Below, piece by piece: positions 1 to 11,445 of a stretch of 64,000 nucleotides of DNA. Under the pieces are notes generated by a model. The model was not told where the DNA came from, did no database searches, and was given only the letters and a program-made list of their open reading frames with translations. Position 1 is the stretch's first letter. Each line of letters opens with the position of its first letter. A program made the position numbers and the translations under genes. Origin of the DNA: Codonopsis lanceolata (taxonomy: Eukaryota > Streptophyta > Magnoliopsida > Asterales > Campanulaceae); assembly GCA_013146195.2 (NCBI GenBank), contig CM028379.1:56555693-56619692 (forward strand), in the 5' to 3' direction.

Positions 1-480
1 ATCTTATAAATCAACACAAGTCCCATGCCACCGATGTGGGATTGGGAATTACAATCTCCCCCACTCAAATCCTTAACGTCCTCGTCAAGGCCGAATCGTA
101 CCGCGAGGATCTGGGATTCAAGAGGTGGCTTCGTCACGTTTGGGGATCAAGAGGTGGCTCCCACCTTCTGCGGTGTAGCACTTTGGCCCCTTGCCAACAC
201 TTTGTTCCATTTCCATTTAAATCGGGCGGGACCGCTCGAATACCATTTGTAACGATCCGAGCCGAGAGGATGCCGTGCGTTACGTAGTAGCCCTGGCTGG
301 CCCAATGAGCGCGCAACATGGGTCATCGTGTATGGCACACCACAAGCGGATCCAGTCCATGGATGATGTTGGTGTAGCGCATGGCTACCTTATAAATCAA
401 ACATAAGTTCCACATCTACCCGATGTGGGATTGGGGTATTACATTGACACTAACGTGATACCTGGCATTACGATGCACAA
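1..480. repeat. LTR-like repeat fragment
   Basis: About 45 bases near the start (CTTATAAATCA, then CGATGTGGGATTGGG and ATTACA) recur as a diverged direct copy at about 388-453. Such CGATGTGGGATTGGG blocks are familiar to me from ends of plant gypsy LTRs, which is recall rather than a search. Short open frames here show no recognisable protein. The unit runs off the window start, so its full extent is unknown. Confidence 0.4.
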
Positions 481-822
481 GAAAACTCCTCTCTGCCTAC
501 TTGTTACTCCATTTGTTTCAAAATAAGTGTCCTTAAGTTTTTTTATTCTAAAATAAGTGTCGTTATGTTGAAGTTTAATTTTTGTTCTTATCTTTGAATA
601 AGTCATAACCGTTCCTTTTGTTTTGGAGTCTGTTGCAAATGAACATGTAAGGACCCGAACCTTCGTGTATTTGACCTTCTCGTTTTACGTGTCATTGGCT
701 ACGTACCGTAACCTTGCTTATTTGACTTAAGGAAAAAGAACCTTTATTTGTGTAGGTAGGCAATCTAGAAGCAAATACCTTAATTCTATATGTTCCATGT
801 GAGCTTTAACTTGTTAAATTCT
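481..822. other. AT-rich spacer, no gene
   Basis: No coding signal is visible. A TACTCCATTTGTTTC stretch near 504 resembles one terminus of a Stowaway MITE, but no partner end was found. Confidence 0.4.
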
Positions 823-2113
823 TGATCGATGTTTTATTTTATCTATTTCCTTGCAAGTGTACAAGACTATTATAGAATAGATCTCGGAAGCAAGGGTCGA
901 ACCCACGAGAGACAAGTGATCACGAGCAGTGCGGTCATTATAGATAGCAAATTATTAACCTAAGGGGGGTTTTTATGTTTAATTCCACTCTAAATTACTA
1001 GTTATAGATGTTTAACTAATTAGACAGTAATAGCAAATATGAAGATCTTATGGTGAGTGGAAATCTAGGATTCTGGGTTTCACTTATATCTCCTTTATGT
1101 TCAATTCATAAAAATGTCATTCAATGTCTTGGGTTCGTTCACTAAAAATAGATATAGTCACGTTGAACAATTGGTTCACCTCCATCCCATAAAATTCACC
1201 CATTCTATATCCTAAGCAATGAACTATCAATCTAGGCTGTCACCTAGATTTATGATCTATCTGTCACCTAGATCATGTAAGAACTTCGGTCTAACTTATC
1301 ACTCTCGTGCTTCGATAGGTCCAATTTATTGTGTTGGTGAGCCGATTGTAATGCGACATATGCACTTGGTCATGCGAGTTATCCGCACCTCTAAGCCTTT
1401 ATTATTTGCGATTACATTCATTTGTTCAAAGCAAAATAATATAGGGGTTGATAAACAACACAATCAACAAGCATTGAATAGACATATATATATGAATCAA
1501 AACATAAATTGATACAAGTTACCTCCCTCCTAGATTAGGGATGATTTAGTTCATCATAGGCGATGAAGCGACATGGAATGATGAAAGACATGATTTGATC
1601 TTCAATACTTGAAATTACAAAACCTAACTATGTTATACAATCTAAAACTACCTAAAATCTATGTAAAGAGAGCTTCGGCCGTCCTCCTATGCTTAGGCTC
1701 GGCATCGACTTCTATATATACTGGGAGTTGTGATTGGATCGAATAGCGTGTGAAAATCCGAAAAGGTGGCATACGCTACCTTGCGGTCGCGAGTCTTGGA
1801 ATACCTTGCGTCATAAGGTCTCCAGTGTGGGTGGCTTTTGATTCTTTGATTCTTCGGGGGCCATGCGCCTACCTTGCGGTCGCAGGTGCGAGGCACCTTG
1901 CGTCCGCAAGGTGTCCAGGTTGTGCGATCTTCATTTTCTTCAATTTTTCTTTTTCTTGTAATTTGCACTTAAAACCACGGAGTTTCGCGTATTTTCACAA
2001 TAATCATGAAACTTACAAAACTCACCAAATATATTAGTACTCAAAGACTCGTGAAATAGCATAATTTAAGTCATAGAAGTATATAAAATCGGCGTATAAA
2101 AATACATCGATCA
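823..2113 (-). mobile_element. Athila-type 3' LTR (copy A1)
   Basis: The 1,291-bp block is bounded by complementary termini TGATCGATGT and ACATCGATCA, read on the minus strand as TG...CA. A G-rich tract (AAGTTTGGGGTATT) sits just upstream, as expected for a polypurine tract next to a 3' LTR. A TATA-like TATATATA lies near 1710-1720. Its 3' part (TGATGAACTAA, then GGAGGTAAC and TGTATCAA) matches the LTRs at 22466 and 63395, so all three belong to related families. No sequence beyond 823 belongs to the element. Confidence 0.75.
1894..1913. promoter_or_regulatory. Palindrome with GCG-NN-CGC centre in LTR U3
   Basis: A perfect inverted repeat: 9-bp arms CACCTTGCG and CGCAAGGTG around TC. Related imperfect copies (CTTGCGGTCGC) lie near 1779-1790 and 1872-1883. 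It lies about 170-190 bp upstream of the TATA-like box of the LTR at 823-2113. Role unknown; a protein-binding site or stem-loop is inferred. Confidence 0.5.
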
Positions 2114-3981
2114 AATACCCCAAACTTGAACTTTGCTCGTCACGAGAGTAAACAAATAAACTTATAAATACAAAAAGCATATAAATAACAAAATTAAAAT
2201 CTTTTTTGTGAGGGTGACACTATTTACACTCCTCTATAAACCCACAAACTCAAGGAGACTCTTTCGAGTGACTCGACTATCTGAGATAAATACAAAACAA
2301 ATAAATACAAAAGCTAAATAAAACTACAAATAAAAATAATTAAAACATAAAAATCTTTTTGGTTCATCCTCAAGTTATAAGTGTATGGCATGCGTAATCT
2401 CGGTTGGTGCTCACCACATATATGCGAGGCTTAGTCATATAAAACCAACTAGTCTTTTCTTATCTTGCTACTACTTTTAATTTCTCCGTGTGTGTGTGAT
2501 CACCGGTCTTAAAGAATATCTTAACTACTTGATTTTATTGAGCTAAACACCACATTCATATGAAAATTACGAGTTTAATAGAAAATCATGCATTAGAAGT
2601 ATGAGATCTACCATCCAAACCCGGTCAATTATTATAGACAGAAAGGTCCCAAGGATTCAAAAGATTTATACATCCATCCATGCACTTCTATGTATGTCAT
2701 ACAATGCTCCTTATCCCAATGACTTGTAATAGCTAAGATTATGCTAACATAGTGAGCTTTAAGGTGAATAATAATGAATATGAAGTGTGTGATCAATTTC
2801 ATGTTACTCACTTGACAATAAAAACAACATAAGCATTGGCAAGAAGATCATTAGGACTTTAAGCTTGTAATGTAAGGCCAAGGTGTTGGGGATTTGATGG
2901 AAAGGAATTGGAATTCAAAGTGAGAGAGTAAGACTACCCTTTATCCCTCATACTTCCAAGCAAAGGAAGTTTTCCCTATTTAGGCTAGGACTCGCAAAGA
3001 CCACAAGTGGAGGGGTGCTTTGTGTTACTTTTCACTTTTCTTCTTCCCCAAACTTGTTTTGGGCAATATATTCTTCTAAAATATCACATTCTAATCAGAT
3101 TTTTCTAACATATTTTCTCTTGAAAGCTATGCTTCCATTTGAATCTTTGTTTACCTCTTCTTCTTTGTTTCATTTTTTCGTCGACACATTATTATAATTT
3201 TTTATTTTTTTTTTTTCGACGGAAAGAAGAAGCCTTCGAAAATAGCCTAAGCGAAAGAAGTGGTCCTCCTAAAATCAATTTCCCACCCAATCCTACTCTC
3301 TCAAGGGTAGGCTAAAAGTGTATAGGCTTTTAGGGTTAAGTTAATGTGGGTAAAGAAACGATGGCGAATGGGGTTTAAATAGTGTGCTTAGCACACTCCA
3401 TTCTTTTCATTAGGCTCAAAGGGGACACTAGGGATATATTTAGTATAGGTCTGAGAATATTTAGGCTCTAACGATCCAAAGATGGCCTAAATCATTTCTT
3501 AATGCCAAATGCTCACATAGTATTTAAAGCAAGTAAGACAACACAAAATATCATATCAACTATGGGAATTTGTTGAAGTTTAGCATCATGGATTTTACAT
3601 AAGCATTCGCTAAGGCAGATGGTAGGGACAATTGAGACTAACATGCAACACGGTTCGAAAGTGTGCTTGAGATATATAAATGAGAAAAATCCAGGGATCT
3701 AATAACATGCAATTGACCCTAAGTTACAATTTAATGCAACAATTATGTTCGAATGGCTATGCATCATATTCTTGTGCATATCTTGTTGAAGTGAAATAGG
3801 TGTTATAAACCTTTATAAAACTATTCTAATCAATCCAAAGTTATGACTGTGTGCATGAAGAATTTGGAGAAAAGTAAAAGTTTCGCAAAATTAAGTAAAT
3901 TCAGTGGGATCTACGGACTAACTATGCGGTTCATTGCACTAATCTCCTCATTGACTACTACCTAGCATTACCACACCTAAA
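2114..3981 (-). mobile_element. Athila-type internal 3' region (copy A1)
   Basis: Noncoding DNA between the ORFs and the 3' LTR of the same element. It is homologous in reverse orientation to about 20300-22465: shared stretches include the region around CTAGTGTCC / TTTAGGCCATC and the block around GTAAATAGTGTCACC. No intact frame is visible. It stops at the 100-N gap, so the coding part is missing or unassembled. Confidence 0.65.
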
Positions 3982-4081
3982 NNNNNNNNNNNNNNNNNNN
4001 NNNNNNNNNNNNNNNNNNNNNNNNNNNNNNNNNNNNNNNNNNNNNNNNNNNNNNNNNNNNNNNNNNNNNNNNNNNNNNNNN
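3982..4081. other. Assembly gap (100 N)
   Basis: Exactly 100 N, the conventional marker for a gap of unknown length. It separates Athila-type DNA from a gypsy gag/protease remnant, so the true junction is not visible. Confidence 0.98.
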
Positions 4082-5560
4082 GTTCTTCATACCACATCAT
4101 GAAATTCTTGAAGAAGGGGCTAAACTTGAAAAGGGACAAGATTTCCTCTTCATTCTCCTCCAAAACTACCAAAACAAATGCTTCCATGGATTCACAAATT
4201 ACTTTTTTCAACTTGAGACTTAGAGTAAATTATTTCCCTCCCCTTTGAAGGTTTAGGAACACTCTCAATTTGGATGGACCCAAATAATTTTCTCACCATT
4301 TTAACAAAAAGTATCGTGTTCTTGAAACCATCATGATGTGTCTTCGATCAAATTGCAAAGGTCTACCAGCAAACCAAGCATCCATAGGAATAACATCACA
4401 CCAAACTTCATCTTTTATACTTACTACCAATCGAAAATTGAACAAGACACCTTTTTTTATTACATTCACAATTACCTACAAAGCCATGATAGCACAAGGT
4501 TGAGGATGATCTTGGACTTCAATTTCAGCTTCTCCACCATTGTAGTGGACAACATTTTCCAACTTCACTCATCAATAATGACATTGCACACCTTGTCATG
4601 AGAAGTGCACTTGGTGTGGAATATATATTATTCTGGAACCATGGTGATCTTCTAAGGAAGTGGCATTGAGGAGGCATCGCACCACCAAAAGATTCTCCAT
4701 GATCTTCATATGTAATTTTTCCTCATCATCTAATCTATCATAGATAGGTGCATCCTCGCAATACTCCTCGTCCTCTGCCTCTAAGGGAGTGATAATCTTG
4801 CGATTAGGACAATCTGCGGCGAAATAAATGTCCAAAACCCTTGCATTTGAAACATGCTTTTCGATTGTTTGAACCACTCAAGCTTCACAAAACCAACATT
4901 GTTTTTCCATACTTGCAGCGCTTTTACGCTTTCCGTCTATGTTGTTGTCGTGTTCTTGGAAGTGGCTGCACTCCCTCGGTTGGAAATAGCACCACTTGGA
5001 AAAAACGTCCACCAAACCGTGTGCTTCTTTTTGTTGTTTTTCAACCTTGAGAAGCAGTTTACACATCGTTGTAAGTCCAATATGGCTGCAATTGGACAAC
5101 ATTTCCAATTTCATATCGAATCCCTCCAAGGAAACGAGCAATAGTTTGCTCTTAGGCTCCACAATATCACATCTCATCATGAGATTCTCAAACTCGAAAT
5201 ATAATCTTCCACGAGAGTCTTTTTGCTTAAAATTGTGGTATTTGAGAAAAGCTTCATGACGATAATTGTTTGGTAAAAATTTTTATGTATAGTTCCTTCT
5301 TTATCTTGTCCCATGTTCGGATCCCTTGCTTTGCCATCACGAGCACGTTGTTTCTTGAATGCAAATGCTCCCACCACATTGATGCATATTTCTTCAACTT
5401 AATAACTTAGCGAACTTGACCTTACTATCTTCTAGAATCTCCTAAATTCAAAGACTTTCTCAAGAGTTGAGCCAATCAATGAACTCATTGGGATCATTAC
5501 GCCATCAAATTTTGGAATATCAACTTTAAAGTCGAAAAAATTGTCACTAAGCGTTGTTCC
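4082..5560 (-). pseudogene. Degenerate Ty3/gypsy gag-protease
   Basis: Reading the minus strand, broken frames resemble a chromovirus-type gag followed by its protease. A gag part at 5180-4878 reads CDIVEPKSKLLLVSLEGF and LLLKVEKQQK. A zinc-knuckle-like end at about 4820 reads FAADCPNRK. An acidic linker follows (about 4800-4680). A protease-like part follows, including VCNVIID, ENVV, KDEVWCDVIPMDAW and FQEHDTFC. Several stops and frameshifts interrupt it, so it cannot make a full protein. Known family role: virion-like particle core and polyprotein cleavage. Reverse transcriptase and integrase are not seen; they would lie at or beyond the gap. The lineage is inferred from motif order only. 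Confidence 0.65.
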
Positions 5561-5806
5561 TTGAAATCCTTGACCATGAGAGATCGATGTTGTCACTTGA
5601 AGCTTCACCATGAAAGATTGAATTCCATTTCATTATTGGTAGAATCGGCCTCAAACATGACCCTCGACATCACGTTCCATAGGTTTGCAACATGTAAGGC
5701 ATTTGCTCGAGCTATTGCACTTGTCTCCTTAATTCTTCCAACTCGATATCACGAAGGTCCCTTTGACGAGCAGGTTGATGATGCCGGAGAGGCATTGCTG
5801 CTAAAG

Positions 5807-6350
5807 GAAGAAACATATCTTCTTAACAAGCTGAAAAGCTCACAAAATATCTATTCATAATATGTGTTTTGTTCATTACAAAATAACCCTTTTATAGGCA
5901 AACTTGGAACAACCCTCCAAGATAAGACCATGAACAAAAAATACTAAGGGTGAGGCTGCTCATTTTCTTAAGTGTCCAGAATGAGAGAATCACATAATAC
6001 CAAAGTTTGAAGGACTCTTCAAATTTCTGCAGGCAGTATTATTCCCGAACTTACAACTTCGGCAACAATGCGCAACTCTTCAAATGACACGGAAAAGTTG
6101 CGGTTGCCGTAAGTTCAGTGGAATAATACTGCAGTAAATTTGAAGAGTCCTTCCAACTTTTGGTATTACGTGATTCTCTCATTACACTTAGGAAAATAAG
6201 CAGCCTCACCCTTAGTATTTTGTTCATTGACTTATCTTGGAGGGTTGTTCCAAGTTTACCTATAAAAGGGTTATTTTGTAATGAACAAAACACAAATTAT
6301 GAATAGATATTTTGTGAGCTTTTCAGCTTGTTAAAAAGATCTGTTTCTTC
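5807..6350. repeat. Long near-perfect inverted repeat (hairpin)
   Basis: Left arm 5807-6076 and right arm 6097-6350 are reverse complements with few mismatches and small indels, separated by a 20-base loop (6077-6096). Outer ends are GGAAGAAACAT and its partner TGTTTCTTC; the inner stem is GGCAAC..GCGCAAC against GTTGCG.TTGCC. It lies directly upstream, in element sense, of the gypsy gag remnant, so it may come from that element's leader or LTR. A transcript of either strand would fold into a stem of about 250 bp. Confidence 0.8.
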
Positions 6351-7305
6351 TTATATCTTACTCTAAACTCTTTGGTGGACTCCTAGAGTGGTGAGTGTTG
6401 AGTGTGCCTTGTATTTCCTCCTACTTCCCCATACTTTCTAGTGTCAGTTACCAATTTGACATTAAGGTGCACATGAGATTTCACGTATAGGACATTTTGG
6501 TCATTTTCTGGCAACGCTTTCTCTGCTTTTATATTACCCAAAGAGAAACTTATTTTTCTTCTTCTCCAACAACTCTTTCTCTACTTCTTCTCCATCAATG
6601 ACCTCTTATGTAAATTTTAATTGAGATAAAACTCAAGAGAGTATGAATCTTTTATTCAAAATTTTCTATTGAAAAATAAATAAAAATAGAGCGGAATCAT
6701 ATCAGATATTAGAGAGATATAACTGAAGATCAGATAATCACAATCAGGCGTCAAGGCCGCCACGAATAAGAACCCACAAAAAATTAAAGTTGTCACAGCC
6801 CCTCGACATTTCTCCCTTTCTCTCTCGTACAACATAATACACAAACATACACCACGAATTTCAAAACTCATATTTGAACGAATCACAAATGTATACGACA
6901 AAGATAAGGCACGTCATGGTTCAATCCTTCTTTATCGTCCCTAGCTTAAACTCTAATAAATTTCTCATCGGCACCGTTGATATTGTTTTTGAACTACTTT
7001 CGATTGGGCCAAAATATGATTAACTCTCAAAATTACACAATAAATCTCACATTGCACCCCAACCTACGAAGTGTCTCACTTCCATACCTTATTGTTCTAT
7101 TTGTCCCACTTTGCCCCCTTCCGTCTGTGGGTGCTGAAAATAGTAACGAAAAATGGTATGTATACGTCACATGAAGATTATTTTAATCATTATTCTTGGG
7201 GTTCAAAATGGGATTTGATTATAACTTCATTATTTAGTTACCCATTTAGTATTTAAAATATGTTTTTAAATAAAAATAATAAATAATTGTTTCAATAATC
7301 CAAAA
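6351..7305. other. No recognisable gene
   Basis: Short AT-rich frames only. Part may be LTR or leader of the gypsy remnant to the left. No intron-exon structure or domain was recognised. Confidence 0.4.
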
Positions 7306-8429
7306 ATAATTATATGACCAATTTACAATTCCCCCCGCAAAGTATCTACCAAATCGCATAGTACACTATAACCTAATGTTTGTCCCATAATGGTATGTGA
7401 TGCTATATTGTTTTCCATTTTCCACCCTACCTCTTGACGAACGTTAGAAAAATCACTTTAAATAGCACGTGGTCTTCCACGTGCGGGGAAAAAATGGCAT
7501 TTCCCTTATCTGGCTAAAGAGTAAATGTATTAAAAGGAAAAACTTTAATCTCACATCCTCTAATTCTCTCATCTCCTGGTGCAATCCCATCTTCGGCTCC
7601 ATCGTAATAGCCGCCATCTCTAGCCCCACCATATAGAAACCGCCATCTCCAGCCTCTTCCCACTCCAGCTCACTCCTATCACAACTCGACGCCTACCTCT
7701 TATGATTTTAGCCAAATTCTATCTTCGATCTCCCTCATTCTGCCCCTCGCAAAGTCGCTACCAAGTAGCAATCAGAGGCTATAGAGTATACTTACTAAAA
7801 ACCCTTATAAAAACATGGTATTAATAGAAAACCAATAACACATATCGTCGAATTCATTGAAAGAGAGTCGGACATGAATTAAGAGAAATGGTAAAGGGTT
7901 TTATTGAAATACTCTTCAATTTTGCTGAGAAAATTGGACATACGACCGGCTTGCATATGGCTTAAAACATAGTATCGAAATTGAGAGGATGTTGTAGTTT
8001 TATGGTTCTAGATGATTTCGACCTCATAGCAGCTATCATGGTGGTCGTTGAGTTATTTAAAGAATTATGAGAGGAAAAGTAAAGTTAAGTTAAGTCATGT
8101 AAGAGGATGAAATGGGGATGAGAAATTGATTGATTTCAAGTGGTGGTTTCAGAAGGTGAGTGGATCCAATTTCATACAAGAAATCGGAGATGGACGGATA
8201 TCTATGGGTAAAAAGTTTTCATATCTTTGTTTGTGTACTTTGTTTTCATCATCAAGATAAAAAAATTGATAATGAAACCAACGGTATCTATCTTTGGTTT
8301 AAGAGAGAAATTTAAGAGAGAGGACAAACCCGCATCGTTCCGGGTTAATTTTTGGTTTGGGGACGAACAAGATCTGAAACATGGCGTGGTCTTTTCTCTA
8401 CATTTTCTTTTTTAGCAAGAAAAAGGAAA

Positions 8430-11220
8430 TGGTGACCTCCACCCAATGCTAAACAACATAACCAAGTCTTCGGCGACACTACATGCCTAACCTGCTATGG
8501 ACAAGGATTAAATAAGAGCTAATAGCATGCTCAATGAAGACTAAAACGTGAAGGATAATAACAAGTTAACCAAAGCTCGGCTTACACAATGCAAGCATTA
8601 AAAGTTACAAGTACTACAAGTATTAAACTACTAGAGCTAATAAGATTTACAATCAAGTTCTACACAAATACCCAAGCATAGTCTAGTTGAGTTGACTGCT
8701 TAACCCGTCGTCCTTACAAAATTATAAACAAGAGTAAGAGGCCATCAAAAACCACCTCTTCAAGAATCAACGGTCACCAAAAGGGCACAAGGCACGAACA
8801 CGCTAGTCAACGAAAGGACCTGCCTTGCTAGGATCTAAAGCAAAGAAGGGGAAAGGGTAAGTCATAAAGACTTGTAAGCTATTAATCATGCATGTCATGG
8901 CAAGATGCAACATACAAGGCAAGATATAGTCACATGAGTCATATATCCAGATGCACATTGTTTCACATAAGTGCGCATAAATAAATCACATAGGATAAGG
9001 ATATATGGAAGCAGCTGCGTAGTTCACGCATACAAGCGTTATGCTGAATGTGCGGTATCAGATGTGTGTAGAATACATCGATCTTCAGGAGATGCAGGGA
9101 TAGTCACCACGGTGATGCTCTTATATGATTACAACATGGGAGCTACTTCCCACATTTGTGGCCCACAGTGGAGGCGTGTGTGAACAAAGGCGGATGCAGT
9201 GGACTCATGCAATGCCAAGTAATGTATACTTAACAAAATTCTCAAGTAGAGAAGCGAGATCGAGCAAGAGCGTCTCGCTTCAAGACAAATAAATTATTCT
9301 CATCAATAACCAAGTAGGGTTGAGTTCGACAAGAGCGAACTCACATGTCAATTAGTCATTCTATAATATGACATTCAAGATCAAGCAAGGCAATCAATTC
9401 AAGTTCAAAGTCGAGAATTATTATTCTTAGGAAAGCATTTAAAACGTCGTAGGGATGTCTGTGAGTAGGTATTGTTCAATAGCTCGCTAATCTTGACTCC
9501 GGATTGAGTCGTCTCTAGGTTCATCCAATAGAGTTAGGGCGCTAAATGCATCACAAACCCTTTTCTAAGTTCTCGTATGTGATCGATAGGTCATTAATCC
9601 ATTTAACGACACCGTAGCTAAAATTGTCGATAATTCGAATTCAAGGGACCTTAGAATCAATCTTTCAAGGTTATTAAAATGCAAGGGTCCAAGAACATTA
9701 TTTTTTCGTAAGGAACATTAGAACACAATTTATTCTAGGCCTAGGACCCAATTCAATAGGATAATCAATACAAGGCATAGGAAACCCTAGAAATCATAAT
9801 TCCCAAGAGTTATCAAAATCTATTAATCCAAGAACATTAGTTGTTCCTAAAGAAGCATAGAACATAATTAATTCTAGGCATAGGTCTAATTGAACAAGAT
9901 GAACATATCAATCAAAATCTCAAAAGACCAATTCATTCACAATCATGGCTTGGACATGGTAGAGCATGAAATCAATAGAAAGGGAAACATGGCATGTCTA
10001 ACATACAACCTAAGGGGAAATTAATAGCTTACCTTCACCAAGGAAAGGAAGGTTGGAGCACAAGGTGTCGGATGGAAGCGATCACCTCGTCGGAGCTTCA
10101 CTCCGGTGGTCTCGGTTTGGCAATGAGGAGGTCGGGAGCTCAATCTAGGGAAGAGACACACTAATCTCACCTATTCTCTACACACACTAAACATGGCAAG
10201 AGAGAGGAGAGAAAATCTGATAATGGGGATTAAAGGCTAGGTCAACAAGAGAGAGGCTTTTTATATGTTGCATGGATTTGGTGGAATTCCACATGTCAAG
10301 AGGAGAGGCTCCCATTTTCCACTTGTCAAGAGAAGGTTACTTGAGGTTAAGCCTAATCTAACTTGATTAGGGTCTAATAGGTTGGATTAGGGCCAATTAG
10401 GAAGGAGGTTTAAGTGGCTAATTGGATCACAAAAGCCGGAAGGAGGAAAATCATTAAACAGCAGAGTGAGGCGGGCGCCTCAAGCCTGGCCATGCGGCCG
10501 CCTCAGATACTGGGAAGGGTTCCATTTTTCAATTGCTCTCAGTACTTGGGGCGGGCGCCTCACTCGAGCCATGCGGCCGCCTGAACTTCTGGAGCACCAA
10601 AACTTGACCTAAACAAGTCCTAAATGGTCCCAAGCTTATGGGTAACCATTCTAGGGTCTAACACAACTCAAAACATGTCCGAAACACACCCGAACAACAC
10701 CCGGAACAAGGTAGGACAAGGCTCGAATCATGCGACGATTGGTTGACGAATCAAACCCGGATCAAACGCTAATAGAACTAGGATAACTTGGGCATGAAAA
10801 AGGATTGTTTAAACATGGTTATGACTTGAATACAAGTCCGGGAACTCAAGGAACAATTCGCACGTCGAAATACGAGCAAAGCGGGGAGGCAGGGAAATCG
10901 CTAAGGCCAAAACAAAGCAAGAAGGTTTCTACACTTCCAATCAAGCTTACTATGATCAAGGCGAATGTTCTAAGTCATCTATGGACGACAATAGAACCCT
11001 AACAAGTCTCGGTTGAGTGCAAATCATGCTAAGGCAACACTCAAGGCATAACGGCAAGGTATGCTAAGCATAGAGGGTATTCAAGCGACAAGGAATGTAA
11101 TAATGATAATACAAGCCAGACATGGACAATTAGAAGTATCTAACATGTTAAGGCATAATAAACACAAGTTATTAAGGTATAAAACAAGTAATGCAAGTAA
11201 TGGGTTTGGGTTCTCACACA
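8430..11220 (-). mobile_element. Probable solo gypsy LTR, 2.8 kb
   Basis: On the minus strand the block begins TGTGAGAACCC and ends GGTCACCA, giving TG...CA termini, and contains no polyprotein. A TATAAAAAG box lies near 10257-10265 in minus orientation. Length and the TGTGAGAACCC start resemble Tekay/Del-type chromovirus LTRs; this is recall, not a search. It interrupts the Mutator-like element at 7315-11435. I could not find a 5-bp target duplication, so exact ends are uncertain by a few bases. Confidence 0.5.
10467..10482. promoter_or_regulatory. Palindrome with GCG-NN-CGC centre in gypsy LTR
   Basis: Perfect arms TGAGGCG and CGCCTCA around GG, followed by GCGGCCGC at about 10494-10501. 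The pair recurs imperfectly at about 10550-10582. It lies about 200 bp upstream, in minus orientation, of the TATAAAAAG box. It has the same design as the palindromes at 1894, 22920 and 63712 but different arm sequence. Confidence 0.45.
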
Positions 11221-11445
11221 TTTAGTACCCCCAAAGTTTACACAAAATTCCTAATATTTCCCTCGAGTTAACATCCACAAGGAAATGTCAAATTAGCGTG
11301 ACTTTTCTAATGTTTGTGGTTAGGGTGAAAAATAGGGTTTAAAAAATAACGTCAAATACTATTATGGGACAAACCTTAGGGCTGGGGTGCACAATGTGAT
11401 TTGGTGGATACTTTTGAGGGGAATTGTAATTTGACATAATTATAA

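Larger units (their letters stand above)
7315..11435. mobile_element. Mutator-like (MULE-type) element split by a gypsy LTR
   Basis: Ends are long inverted repeats: about 7316-7465 is the diverged reverse complement of about 11280-11435, both starting near CAATTTACAATTCCCC and sharing GTTTGTCCCATAATGGTA and TTAGAAAAATCAC-type blocks. The same 9-mer ATAATTATA flanks both ends (7306-7314, 11436-11444), the duplication length known for Mutator elements, although an AT-rich 9-mer is weak evidence alone. Without the nested LTR the element is about 1.3 kb. No transposase is seen, so it is nonautonomous. The internal 7550-7800 stretch (UTR-like, CTCC- and CCATC-rich) may be captured gene DNA. Confidence 0.6.

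Noticed and set aside
1219..1512. 97-codon frame within the Athila LTR
   Set aside because: Antisense to the LTR and not conserved in the related LTRs at 22466 and 63395.
9971..10600. Gene in the GC-rich part of the 8430-11220 block
   Set aside because: The GC-rich part is palindromic LTR sequence upstream of a TATA box; frames are short and broken.
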